Shown one piece after another: positions 36,054 through 44,461 of a stretch of 64,000 bases of DNA. Numbering within the stretch: position 1 is the first letter of the stretch; the number at the start of each line of letters is the position of its first letter. The DNA is from CALMEC01 sp964434425 (GTDB lineage: Bacteria > Actinomycetota > Thermoleophilia > Miltoncostaeales > Miltoncostaeaceae): positions 201,848 through 265,847 of the forward strand of contig CAYSVH010000002.1 of NCBI GenBank assembly GCA_964434425.1, given 5' to 3'. The translations under genes were made by a program, and so were the position numbers. Below the pieces are notes generated by a model. It did not search any database. It was not told the origin of the DNA and saw only the letters and a program-made list of their open reading frames with translations.

Positions 36054-36747
36054 CGAGACCGATCTCCACGTGGGCCAGGAAGCCGGCCAGGAGGAGTGAC
36101 ACGGTGTCCTCCCGCTCCTTCATCGGCAGGTGACCCGCGTCGGGGATGCGGACGAGGGTCGATCCCCGGATCCCCTCGGCCAGCACGTCGGCATCCGACG
36201 GCGGGGTGACGGTGTCACGCGTGCCCACCATGATCAGGGTCGGCACGTCGATCTCGTGAAGGCGGTCGGTCAGATCGACCTCGGCCATCGCCTCGTGATC
36301 GCGCGCCAGCGCCTCGGCCCCGTTCTCGACGATCCGCGCCACCTCCTCCTCACGCGTGGCGTCGTCGGCACCCGGCCAGGCGGAATCGACCAGCGTTCCC
36401 GCCATGCGCTGCAGGTCCTCGCGCGCGGCCTCGGCGCGGCCGTCCGCGACGTCGAACCGCGCCGCGCTCGAGACCAGCACGAGTCCGCTCACCTGTTCCG
36501 GCGCGATGAGGGAGAGGTGCATCGCGATCGCGCCGCCGAGCGCGTGCCCGACGAGCACGTTCGACCCCGGCAGGTCGCGGAGCGAGTGCGCGAGCCACTC
36601 GGCGTTGCCTCCGACCGTGCGCAGTGGCGTTCCGGCCGGATGACCGGGGAGCGCGAGGACGTAACAGCCCTCGAATCGCTGCTCCTGCCGGGACCAGGTG
36701 GACGTACCGCCGCCGACGCCGTGCAGGAAGACGGGACGTGGTGCCAT
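36046..36747 (-). CDS. Alpha/beta-hydrolase-fold protein with Ala at the nucleophile position
   Basis: The 233-residue product has the alpha/beta-hydrolase layout: HG oxyanion motif in VFLHGVGGGTSTWS, an Asp in IMVGTRDTVTPP, and a C-terminal His in IPDAGHLPMKERED. The nucleophile elbow, normally GHSLGG, reads GHALGG with Ala69 (codon GCG), so the usual Ser is absent. The enzyme is therefore probably not a standard hydrolase. ATG 36747 is chosen; ATG 36768 would add seven residues. It is translationally coupled to the lipid-kinase gene. Confidence 0.85.
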   Translation of the reverse strand: MAPRPVFLHGVGGGTSTWSRQEQRFEGCYVLALPGHPAGTPLRTVGGNAEWLAHSLRDLPGSNVLVGHALGGAIAMHLSLIAPEQVSGLVLVSSAARFDVADGRAEAAREDLQRMAGTLVDSAWPGADDATREEEVARIVENGAEALARDHEAMAEVDLTDRLHEIDVPTLIMVGTRDTVTPPSDADVLAEGIRGSTLVRIPDAGHLPMKEREDTVSLLLAGFLAHVEIGLDG

Positions 36748-36842
36748 CGGTGAAGTGTAGTGGGTCACGGGTCGGCGAAGGGCCGCGGAGACGCCGTCCG
36801 CCGGGAGGAGGACGGGCGGGTCTCTGGTAGGCTGGCCGTCCT

Positions 36843-37499
36843 GTGAAAGCCCTGCTCATCGCCTGTGATTTCGACGGGACGGTCACGCAGCGCGACACCC
36901 TCCATGTGATCGTGGAGGCGTTCGGAGACCCCCAGGTTTGGGATTCGCTCGAACCGGCGTTGCACGCGGGCGAGATGACGGTCGAAGACGCGCTGACACG
37001 ACAGTTCGCCACCGTCCGGGCCACCCCCGAGGACGTGCGCCGCCAGGTGATGGCCCGCGCTCCCCTTCGCCGTGGTTTCGTGGAGTTCGCGGGCTGGGCG
37101 CGGGACGTCGGCCACGAGGTCATCGTGCTGTCGAACGGCTTCCGCTCCGTCATCGACCCCGTTCTCGGGGACGCGGGCCTGGGCGACCTCGAGGTCGTCG
37201 CGAACGACTGCACGTTCTCGCTCGACGGTGCGACCATCCGGTGGGACGACCGCGGTCCGCGGTGCGCGTCGTGCGACCGGCCGTGCAAGCGTGCGCCGCT
37301 CGCCGAGCGCCGATCGGGACGTGCCACGGTGATGATCGGTGACGGCATCTCCGATCGCTGCGTGGCCGATGTGGCCGACCGGGTCTTCGCCCGCGATTTC
37401 CTGGCCCGCGACCTCGCATCGCGGGGCCGGTCCTTCACCCACTACGACGACTTCGACCAGGTGCGCGCCGGGCTGGCGCGGATGGAGGCGGCCTCATGA
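36843..37499 (+). CDS. HAD-superfamily phosphatase, MtnX/phosphoserine-phosphatase-like
   Basis: The 218-residue product has HAD motif I ACDFDGTVTQRD (Asp9 nucleophile, Asp11), motif II in VLSNGF and motif IV GDGISDRCVADVADRVFA. A Cys-rich insert CASCDRPCKR follows the cap region, like the zinc-type insert of MtnX proteins. It most resembles 2-hydroxy-3-keto-5-methylthiopentenyl phosphatases, but no other methionine-salvage gene is nearby, so the substrate is open. GTG 36843 is the start; the stop overlaps the ileS start (ATGA). Confidence 0.82.
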   Translation: MKALLIACDFDGTVTQRDTLHVIVEAFGDPQVWDSLEPALHAGEMTVEDALTRQFATVRATPEDVRRQVMARAPLRRGFVEFAGWARDVGHEVIVLSNGFRSVIDPVLGDAGLGDLEVVANDCTFSLDGATIRWDDRGPRCASCDRPCKRAPLAERRSGRATVMIGDGISDRCVADVADRVFARDFLARDLASRGRSFTHYDDFDQVRAGLARMEAAS

Positions 37500-40400
37500 G
37501 CTGGCGCGACGTTCCCGACGTGACGGGATCCCCGGACGGCTGGATCCGCATGGAAGAGGCGGTCCTGGCCCGCTGGAAGAACGACGACGTCTTCGCGCGC
37601 AGCCTGGAGCTCCGCGCCGACGCCGAGCCCTGGGTCTTCTACGAGGGGCCCCCCACCGCCAACGGGCGTCCGGGCTCACACCACGTCCTCTCGCGCGTCT
37701 TCAAGGACATCTTCCCCCGCTTCCACACCATGCGCGGGCGTCTCGTACCGCGGAAGGCCGGCTGGGACTGCCACGGTCTGCCCGTCGAGCTCGAGGTCGA
37801 GAAACAGCTGGGCATCTCGGGCAAGCCCGAGATCGAGGCGTACGGCATCGCCGAGTTCAACGCCCGCTGCCGCGAGTCGGTCAGCGGCTATCTGGACGAG
37901 TGGGAGCGCCTCACCGAGCGCATCGGCTTCTGGGTCGACACCTCCCAGGCGTACCGCACCATGGACACGTCGTACATCGAGAGCGTGTGGTGGAGCCTGA
38001 AGACCCTGTGGGACCGCGGCCTCATCTACGAGTCCGACAAGGTCGTCCCCTACTGCCCCCGCTGCGGAACCGCCCTGTCGAGCCACGAGGTCGCCCAGGG
38101 CTACCGCGATGTCGACGATCCGTCGGTGTACGTGCGCTTCCCCCTCACGGACGAGCCCGGCACGGCGCTCCTCGTCTGGACCACGACCCCGTGGACCCTG
38201 CCGGCCAACCAGGCGGCCGCCGTCCACCCGGACGTGACCTACGCGCGTGTGACGAACGGTGACGAGCACCTGATCCTCGCCGAGCCGCTTGTGGAGCGGG
38301 TGCTGGGTGAGGACGCCGTCATCGAGGAGACCTTCCCCGCGTCGCGTCTCGTGGGGCGCACCTACGGTGCGCCGTTCCCCTACGTCGACGGTGCCCATGT
38401 CGTTGTGACGGCCGGCTTCGTCACCACCGACGACGGCACCGGCATCGTCCACATCGCACCGCCGTTCGGTGAGGACGACCTCGCCGTCGGCCGCGCGAAC
38501 AACCTGCCGCTCACGAACCCCGTCGACCGTCAGGGTCGCTACACGTCGCAGGTGACCGACTACGAGGGCCGCTTCGTCAAGGAGGTGGACGACGACCTCA
38601 TCGCCGATCTCACCGGCCGCGGACTCCTGCTGCGGGCCGCGAAGTACACCCACGCCTATCCGCATTGCTGGCGGTGCAGCACGCCCCTCCTCTACTACGC
38701 CAAGCCCTCGTGGTACATCCGCACCACCGACGTCCGTCAGCGTCTGCTCGACCTGAACGCCGGGATCGGCTGGCATCCCGGCCACGTGCGCGACGGACGC
38801 TTCGGCCGCTGGCTGGAGGGCAACGTCGACTGGGCCATCTCCCGTGAGCGCTACTGGGGTACCCCGCTCCCGCTGTGGCGCTGCGGCGACTGCGACGTGG
38901 TCACGGCCGTCGGAGGGTTCGACGAGTTGCGCGAGCGCGCCGTCGTGTCCCCCGGCGACGACTTCGATCCGCACCGTCCCCACGTGGACGACGTGCGCCT
39001 GCGCTGTACCTGCGGCGGCGAGGCCGAGCGGGTGCCCGAGGTCATCGACGTCTGGTACGACAGCGGCGCCATGCCGTTCGCCCAGCACCACTACCCGTTC
39101 GCCGGAGAGGACGCGCTGGCCGGCCGCTTCCCCGCCGACTACATCTGCGAGGCGCAGGATCAGACCCGCGGATGGTTCTACTCGCTGCACGCCGAGGCGG
39201 CCATGCTGTTCGACGAGGTCGCCTACCGGAACGTCGTCTGCCTCGGGCTCATCCTGGACGGCGACGGCCAGAAGATGAGCAAGAGCCGCGGCAACGTCAT
39301 CGAGCCGTGGTCCGTGCTGGAGCGGTCCGGCGCCGATCCCTTCCGCTGGTACCTCCTCACCGCGCAGCAGGCCGGCGAGTCCTTCCGCTTCAGTCAAGAG
39401 GCGATCGACGACGCCATGCGGCGATTCCTCCTCACGCTCTGGAACACCTACTCCTTCCTGGTCACGTACGCGGCGCTGCCCGACGGCTGGGTACCCGGGG
39501 ACGGCGCGCCCCCGGTCGCCGATCGGCCGGCCATCGACCGCTGGGCCCTGGCCCGGCTCGCCGAAACCGTCGACGAGGTCACCGAGTCGCTCTCCGAGTA
39601 CGACGCCTTCTCCGCCGGTCGCGCCATCGCGGCCTTCGTCGACGACCTCTCCAACTGGTACGTGCGCACCGGTCGCCGCCGCTTCTGGCGTTCCGAGGAG
39701 CGGGCCGACCAGCACGCCGCCTTCGCGACCCTCCACGAGTGCCTCACCACGCTCGCCCATGTCGTCGCGCCGTTCTGCCCCTTCGTCGCGGACGAGCTCT
39801 ACGCGAACCTCGTGGCGGCCCATGATCCCGAGGCCCGCCCGAGCGTCCACTTGGCCGACTGGCCGGCGGTCGACCCGACGTCCCGCGCCCCCGGACTCGT
39901 GGCCGCGATGTCCGCGGTCCGCGACGCCGTCTCGCTCGGGCGATCGGCGCGGAAGGACGCCAGGATCCGCGTCCGTCAGCCCCTGGCGGAGGCCGTGGTC
40001 GCATGCTCACCCGCGGACGCGGAGGCCATGGCGGCGCACGTGAGGCTCATCTCCGACGAGCTGAACGTCCGTGAGGTCCGGTTCGTCACGGACCCCGCCG
40101 AGCTGGTCGAGATCACCGTGAAGCCCAACTACCGTTCCCTCGGCCCCCGGTTCGGCAAGTCCATGCCGGCCGTCGCCGCGGCTGTCGCGGCCCTCGACGG
40201 CGCCGACACCGTACGGGCGCTGGACGACGGGGCCACGGTCGCCATCACCGTCGACGGCGCTCCGCACGAGCTCGTCTCCGACGACATCCTGCGCGAGGTC
40301 CGCCCGTCGGAGGGCTACGTCGTCGCCACGGACGGTCCCATCGCCGTCGGTCTCGCCACCGCTCTCGACGGCGAACTGCGCCGGGAAGGGCTCGCCCGCG

Positions 40401-40645
40401 AGGTGATCCACGCCGTGCAGGCCGTCCGGAAGAACGCCGGACTGCGTGTGGAGGAGCGCATCCGGCTCCACCTCGACGGATCGGGTCCGCTTCGCGAGGC
40501 CTTCACCGAACACGGCGACCGCATCCGCAGCGAGACGCTCGCCGAGTCGATCACCACCGGTCACGGTGCCACCTTCGCCGGGATCGCCCGCGAGGAGCAC
40601 ATGCTGGACGGCGAGCCGCTCGCCATCCGCCTGGATCGCGTCTGA
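37496..40645 (+). CDS. ileS: Isoleucyl-tRNA synthetase (type II-like)
   Basis: IleRS charges tRNA-Ile. The product is 1049 residues. The HIGH-type motif reads PPTANGRPGSHHVL (51-64), a form used by actinobacterial, type II-like enzymes. The KMSKS motif is DGQKMSKSRGNVIEPW near 590-600. CP1 editing residues lie in LLVWTTTPWTLPANQAA, and the C-terminal zinc-free anticodon domain is followed by a beta domain ending in LDGEPLAIRLDRV. ATG 37496 overlaps the phosphatase gene by four bases, so there is no T-box leader. Confidence 0.96.
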   Translation: MSWRDVPDVTGSPDGWIRMEEAVLARWKNDDVFARSLELRADAEPWVFYEGPPTANGRPGSHHVLSRVFKDIFPRFHTMRGRLVPRKAGWDCHGLPVELEVEKQLGISGKPEIEAYGIAEFNARCRESVSGYLDEWERLTERIGFWVDTSQAYRTMDTSYIESVWWSLKTLWDRGLIYESDKVVPYCPRCGTALSSHEVAQGYRDVDDPSVYVRFPLTDEPGTALLVWTTTPWTLPANQAAAVHPDVTYARVTNGDEHLILAEPLVERVLGEDAVIEETFPASRLVGRTYGAPFPYVDGAHVVVTAGFVTTDDGTGIVHIAPPFGEDDLAVGRANNLPLTNPVDRQGRYTSQVTDYEGRFVKEVDDDLIADLTGRGLLLRAAKYTHAYPHCWRCSTPLLYYAKPSWYIRTTDVRQRLLDLNAGIGWHPGHVRDGRFGRWLEGNVDWAISRERYWGTPLPLWRCGDCDVVTAVGGFDELRERAVVSPGDDFDPHRPHVDDVRLRCTCGGEAERVPEVIDVWYDSGAMPFAQHHYPFAGEDALAGRFPADYICEAQDQTRGWFYSLHAEAAMLFDEVAYRNVVCLGLILDGDGQKMSKSRGNVIEPWSVLERSGADPFRWYLLTAQQAGESFRFSQEAIDDAMRRFLLTLWNTYSFLVTYAALPDGWVPGDGAPPVADRPAIDRWALARLAETVDEVTESLSEYDAFSAGRAIAAFVDDLSNWYVRTGRRRFWRSEERADQHAAFATLHECLTTLAHVVAPFCPFVADELYANLVAAHDPEARPSVHLADWPAVDPTSRAPGLVAAMSAVRDAVSLGRSARKDARIRVRQPLAEAVVACSPADAEAMAAHVRLISDELNVREVRFVTDPAELVEITVKPNYRSLGPRFGKSMPAVAAAVAALDGADTVRALDDGATVAITVDGAPHELVSDDILREVRPSEGYVVATDGPIAVGLATALDGELRREGLAREVIHAVQAVRKNAGLRVEERIRLHLDGSGPLREAFTEHGDRIRSETLAESITTGHGATFAGIAREEHMLDGEPLAIRLDRV

Positions 40646-40651
40646 GCGACG

Positions 40652-40688
40652 GCCGGCGGCGGGGTTTCGGACCTCCCGTTCCGCCGGC
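40652..40688 (+). terminator. Candidate terminator after ileS
   Basis: GCCGGCGG (40652-40659) and CCGCCGGC (40681-40688) form an 8-bp stem around a 21-base loop, six bases after the ileS stop. No T-run follows. Confidence 0.5.
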
Positions 40689-40727
40689 ATGTCGACACGG
40701 CGGGTGTCCGGGAGTAGTGTCGTCTTC

Positions 40728-41204
40728 ATGAAAAGAGCATGTCGCCGATCACTGCTCGGGATCGCCGTGGCGGGGTTCGCCCTCGTTCCCGCCGCGCAGG
40801 GCGCGGTGGTCGTGAACTCGAGCGTCGCCGGGGTGAAGCTTCAGATGACCAAGGAGCGGGCGCGGGCCATTTTGGGGAAACCCGCGGCCACCCGCACGGT
40901 TCCTCACCCGATCACGGGTTCGGTGACCATCCACACATACCGCGGGCTGGTGGTCCACTACTTCTTCGGCCGGGTCGGGCACATCGTGACCACGCGGCCG
41001 GGTGAGCGCACGCGACGGGGTGTCGGGGTGGGATCGACCGAGGCGCAGGTGAAGGCACGGATCGGCGGCGTCAGATGCACCACGCCGGTGCCTGGCCGCC
41101 GGTCCTGTTCGGTCGGGAACTTCCGGCCCGGTACGGCGGTCACCGGCTTCGACATCGCGAGCGGGAAGGTCGTCCGGGTGGTCGTCGGGAACGTCATCGA
41201 CTGA
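40728..41204 (+). CDS. Secreted small protein of unknown function
   Basis: The 158-residue product starts at ATG 40728 with a classical signal peptide (MKRACRRSLLGIAVAGFALV, cleavage likely after PAAQGA). The mature part contains the motif GVKLQMTKERARAILGKP, then a beta-rich region and a repeated short pattern (GVGVGSTEAQVKARIGGV). This resembles a SmpA/OmlA-like or BLIP-like fold that pairs two such helices, but the likeness is weak. Two Cys (RCTTPVPGRRSC) may form a disulfide. Confidence 0.65.
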   Translation: MKRACRRSLLGIAVAGFALVPAAQGAVVVNSSVAGVKLQMTKERARAILGKPAATRTVPHPITGSVTIHTYRGLVVHYFFGRVGHIVTTRPGERTRRGVGVGSTEAQVKARIGGVRCTTPVPGRRSCSVGNFRPGTAVTGFDIASGKVVRVVVGNVID

Positions 41205-41269
41205 CACCGGTCCCGGTCGGGACACCCACGGGTCGGGTGGCGTGGGCAATCCGCTACCGTTCTCTGACG

Positions 41270-42169
41270 ATGCGACTTCGACGAGTTCTTCTGGGGGCGG
41301 CGGCGGCTCTCACGGTCGCCACGGCCGCGGGATGCGGCGACGTGGCCGATCAGATGCCCAGGGTCAGCGGGGCGTTCGGCGAGAGGGCCGACATCACGAT
41401 TCCGTCGGTCGATCCCCGTGGCTACGCGGTCAGGACGCTCATCTCGGGTGACGGCCCGGTGGCCCGCCCGGGTGATGTCGTCGACATCCGCTTCTCGGTC
41501 GTCTCGTGGGAGAGCGGACAGAGCCTGGGCAGCAGCCACGAGCAGCAGGTGTCCATCCCGATCACGGCGGCTCCGGCAGAGAGCGAGGGGCTGAACGAGG
41601 CCCTCATCGGCAAGCGCGTCGGCAGCCGCGTCATGGTCGTGCTGCCGCAGTCCGGAATGGACGAGACGGGCGCCGAGGTCACCGAGACGGCCGTGATCGC
41701 CATCGACGTCATGGACATCGCGTTCCGCGCACCGGACGGGCCGGTCACCCAGGCCGGACCGGGGCTTCCGATCGTCGGGGGTCGCCGCGGGCACAAGCCC
41801 GAGATCACCATCCGCGCATCGGAGCCGCCGACCGAGCTCGTCGCGCACACCCTGATCCCGGGTGACGGCGCCGTCGTCCAGGCCGGGGACGCCATCGTGG
41901 CGCAGTACGTCGGGGTCATCTGGGACGACGGCAGGCAGTTCGACGCGTCGTGGGACCGTGGATCACCCGCCACCTTCCCGGTGGGGCAGGGCCAGGTGAT
42001 CCCGGCCTGGGACACGGCGATCGTCGGGACGAGGATCGGCAGCCGCGTCCTCATCGTGGCTCCACCGGCCGAGGGTTACGGCCCGGACGGCAACGAGCAG
42101 GCCGGCATCTCGGGCACCGACACCCTCGTCTTCGTCGTGGACATCCTGGGGGTCGTCCCCGAGAGCTAG
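41270..42169 (+). CDS. FKBP-type peptidyl-prolyl isomerase lipoprotein, two domains
   Basis: The 299-residue product starts at ATG 41270. A lipobox (ATAAGC, Cys22) indicates an outer-face lipoprotein. Residues about 50-160 form one diverged FKBP-like domain. Residues about 190-297 form a complete one: GDAIVAQYVGVIWDDGRQFD, FPVGQGQVIPAWDTAIVGTR and a C-terminal DTLVFVVDILGV. The second domain keeps the active-site pattern of FKBP isomerases. It should help fold exported proteins at the membrane. It is convergent with the small gene ending at 42183. Confidence 0.88.
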   Translation: MRLRRVLLGAAAALTVATAAGCGDVADQMPRVSGAFGERADITIPSVDPRGYAVRTLISGDGPVARPGDVVDIRFSVVSWESGQSLGSSHEQQVSIPITAAPAESEGLNEALIGKRVGSRVMVVLPQSGMDETGAEVTETAVIAIDVMDIAFRAPDGPVTQAGPGLPIVGGRRGHKPEITIRASEPPTELVAHTLIPGDGAVVQAGDAIVAQYVGVIWDDGRQFDASWDRGSPATFPVGQGQVIPAWDTAIVGTRIGSRVLIVAPPAEGYGPDGNEQAGISGTDTLVFVVDILGVVPES

Positions 42170-42182
42170 GAGTTGTGGCCGG

Positions 42183-42452
42183 TCAGGCCCCCTGGCCGCC
42201 CCAGGTCGCCTGGCGACGGCCGAGAAGCACGTCGTTGTCGGCGCGCAGACGCTCCCAGATGGCGTCGGGGTCCGTCAGGCCCAGCTTCTCGATGATCTCG
42301 TCCAGCCGCACGATCTCGCGCGGGTCTTCGATGCGGAGTCCGACGATCTGTCCGTCCGCGGTGACCGTGCCGACGCTCTCGTAGCCGTCCAGGCGCTCCA
42401 TGCTGATGTCGGCGAACGGCTGACAGGATCGGATGCTGAAGTAGATGGCCAC
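42183..42452 (-). CDS. Small protein of unknown function, downstream of thioredoxin
   Basis: The 89-residue product begins MAIYFSIRSCQPFADISMER. The middle, GTVTADGQIVGLRIEDPREI, looks like a small beta-hairpin, followed by a helix (IVRLDEIIEKLGL). No family was recognised. It lies 16 bp after the thioredoxin gene and is the last gene of that minus-strand operon. The single Cys10 might be redox-active, but this is speculation from position. Confidence 0.55.
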   Translation of the reverse strand: MAIYFSIRSCQPFADISMERLDGYESVGTVTADGQIVGLRIEDPREIVRLDEIIEKLGLTDPDAIWERLRADNDVLLGRRQATWGGQGA

Positions 42453-42468
42453 GCCGGTGCTCCTTGGT

Positions 42469-42798
42469 CTATTCGGTGTTGATGACGCCGTCGATCAATT
42501 TTGACAGCTTCTTCGGTTTCGGGACCCCGGCGATGCGGTCGATCTCCTCGCCTGCGGCGAACAGGAGGACGGTCGGGAGGCTCAGGATCGCGTACCTGGC
42601 GACGATGTCGGCGGCCTCGTCCGCGTTCAGTCGCACGCAGTCGAGCCGGTCGCCGTACCGGGTGGCGACGTCGGCGATGAGGGGTTCGACCCTTCTGCAG
42701 GGCACGCACCACGGTGCCCACACGTCGACGAGCACGGGGACCGCGGCTCTGATGACGCGATCCTCCCACGCCTCGGGGGCGACCTCCTCCAGCGTCAC
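42469..42798 (-). CDS. trxA: Thioredoxin
   Basis: This is a 109-residue thioredoxin-fold disulfide reductase. The active site is WCVPC (Trp30, Cys31-Cys34) in DVWAPWCVPCRRVEPLI, with the cis-Pro in SLPTVLLFAAGEEIDRI. The CVPC pair is unusual; most thioredoxins have CGPC. The start GTG 42798 overlaps the L,D-transpeptidase stop. There is no signal peptide. Being co-transcribed with a cell-wall enzyme and a small protein, it may support envelope biogenesis, but it could equally be a general cytosolic thioredoxin. Confidence 0.88.
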   Translation of the reverse strand: MTLEEVAPEAWEDRVIRAAVPVLVDVWAPWCVPCRRVEPLIADVATRYGDRLDCVRLNADEAADIVARYAILSLPTVLLFAAGEEIDRIAGVPKPKKLSKLIDGVINTE

Positions 42799-44360
42799 GG
42801 GTTGAGGATCACCGGCATGCCGACGGCGACCTCTTCGAAGAGCTCCTCGACCTCCGGGATGTGCATGCGTATGCATCCGTGGCTCGCGGCCGTCCCGATC
42901 GACCCCGACGCATAGGTGCCGTGGATGCCGATCGCGGGCGCGGAGGTGCCGATCCACCGTGTGCCGAGCGGGTTGCCCGGTCCGGGCGGGATGGGGCCGA
43001 GCCCCTTCGCCCAGGGGCTGTCCGGCGGGAACCAGGCCGGATCGACCTGCTTGTTCACGACGCGGTAGCTGCCGGTGGGCGTGGAGTAGCCGGGCGCGCC
43101 GATGGCCACCTTGTACGTCTTCACGACCTTTCCGTCCCGGAAGAGCTGGAGCCGGTATTTGCTGAGTGTGACGACGATCTTGCCCACGTACGCCTCACGG
43201 GTGCGCGGACCGAAGATGCCGTTCTGGGACATCTTGTGGACGGCCTGGTAGCGGCGGACACCCCAGGTGGTGCGGGCGTCGTACGTTCCCGTCGCCTTGA
43301 CCCTCTTGAATCCGCGGTCCGCAAGGCCCTGCTGAAGGGCCTTCACGTCCTCGCCCCTGGCGCCCTCGCGCATGTCCTTGGATCCGAACTCCTCGGTGCT
43401 GTCGACCAGGATGGCGTGCTTCTTCTGCGTGCGGTTGCCCGCCGGGTCGACGGCCGCGATGACCACGGTGTTGCGGCCCTGCGGCAGGGTCCCCACCGAC
43501 AGCTGGAAGCGGTTGTCGGTGAAGGAGACGGTGGGCTCGTCGGTGCCCTCGGCCCCCTGGTCGGACCGCACGGGCGCGATCGCGCGGCCGTTGATCGTCG
43601 CGGTGATCGTCGTGGAGGCGGGGTCGTCGCCGGTGACCTCACCGGTGAAGAGGGGCATGTCCGTCTCGGTCATCGTGGTGGGCACCTTTCCCACCACGAG
43701 TCCCGGTGCCTTTGTGTCGACCGTGACGGAACGGGCGATGCGGGTGGTGTTGCCCGCGCGATCCCGGGAGACGATCGTCAGCCGTGTCGCGCCCTCCTTG
43801 AGGGGGACGGCCGTGGCGAACGCGCCGTTGGCGCGGCTCGTCGCTGTCCGGCTGCCGCCCGGCCAGCGGACCGTGACCGTCGAATCCGGCTCGGTCGTCC
43901 CGGTGACGGGAACGCTGCGTCGATTGACGGGCTTCTTCTCGGCCGGCCGGGCGACCTTGAGGACGGGTGCCGTGGTGTCGATCTCGAAGTCCCACTGCTG
44001 GGACACGTTGCGCGCGAACAGGTTGCGCGTCGAGATGCGTGCGTCGACGGTGTGCCGCCCCTCCTTCAGCTTCGCCGTTCGCAGGATGAGGCGACCCTCG
44101 CCGTCGCGTGCGAGGAGATCCGTGCGGTCCCTGCCGTTGACAAGCACCTTCACATCGGAGAGCCGGTCGACGTTGGAGGTCCGGAAGGCGATCTCGGGCT
44201 GCGCCGTGCGAACGGCCGCACCGGGAGCGGGCTCGACGGTGCCGATGGAGGCCCGGGAGGTGTACTGCGTTCCCGCGAACGCCGTACCCGCCGCGAGTGC
44301 GGCGACTCCAACCCCGATGACCGGCCAGGTGAAACGCCCCACGTCATCTCCTCGTGTCAA
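42795..44360 (-). CDS. Multidomain L,D-transpeptidase (YkuD) with Ig-like and peptidoglycan-binding domains
   Basis: The 521-residue envelope enzyme has an N-terminal hydrophobic segment at about 11-29 (signal anchor). Two or three Ig-like/bacterial beta domains follow at about 40-330, then a peptidoglycan-binding-like domain at about 335-385 (ALQQGLADRGFKRV, GVRRYQAVHKMSQNGIFGPR). The catalytic YkuD domain spans about 395-521, with Cys496 and His in HGTYASGSIGTAASHGCIRM. It forms 3-3 crosslinks in peptidoglycan or attaches proteins to it. It is the first gene of a three-gene operon with thioredoxin. Confidence 0.92.
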   Translation of the reverse strand: MTRGDDVGRFTWPVIGVGVAALAAGTAFAGTQYTSRASIGTVEPAPGAAVRTAQPEIAFRTSNVDRLSDVKVLVNGRDRTDLLARDGEGRLILRTAKLKEGRHTVDARISTRNLFARNVSQQWDFEIDTTAPVLKVARPAEKKPVNRRSVPVTGTTEPDSTVTVRWPGGSRTATSRANGAFATAVPLKEGATRLTIVSRDRAGNTTRIARSVTVDTKAPGLVVGKVPTTMTETDMPLFTGEVTGDDPASTTITATINGRAIAPVRSDQGAEGTDEPTVSFTDNRFQLSVGTLPQGRNTVVIAAVDPAGNRTQKKHAILVDSTEEFGSKDMREGARGEDVKALQQGLADRGFKRVKATGTYDARTTWGVRRYQAVHKMSQNGIFGPRTREAYVGKIVVTLSKYRLQLFRDGKVVKTYKVAIGAPGYSTPTGSYRVVNKQVDPAWFPPDSPWAKGLGPIPPGPGNPLGTRWIGTSAPAIGIHGTYASGSIGTAASHGCIRMHIPEVEELFEEVAVGMPVILNP

Positions 44361-44461
44361 ACAATCAGCGCCGTCCGGGACGACGATTCCCGCAGTCTAG
44401 ACCTCGCCCGCGGCGCCACATGGGCATCCGGCGTCGCCAACCGACCGTCTACCCTTCGTCC

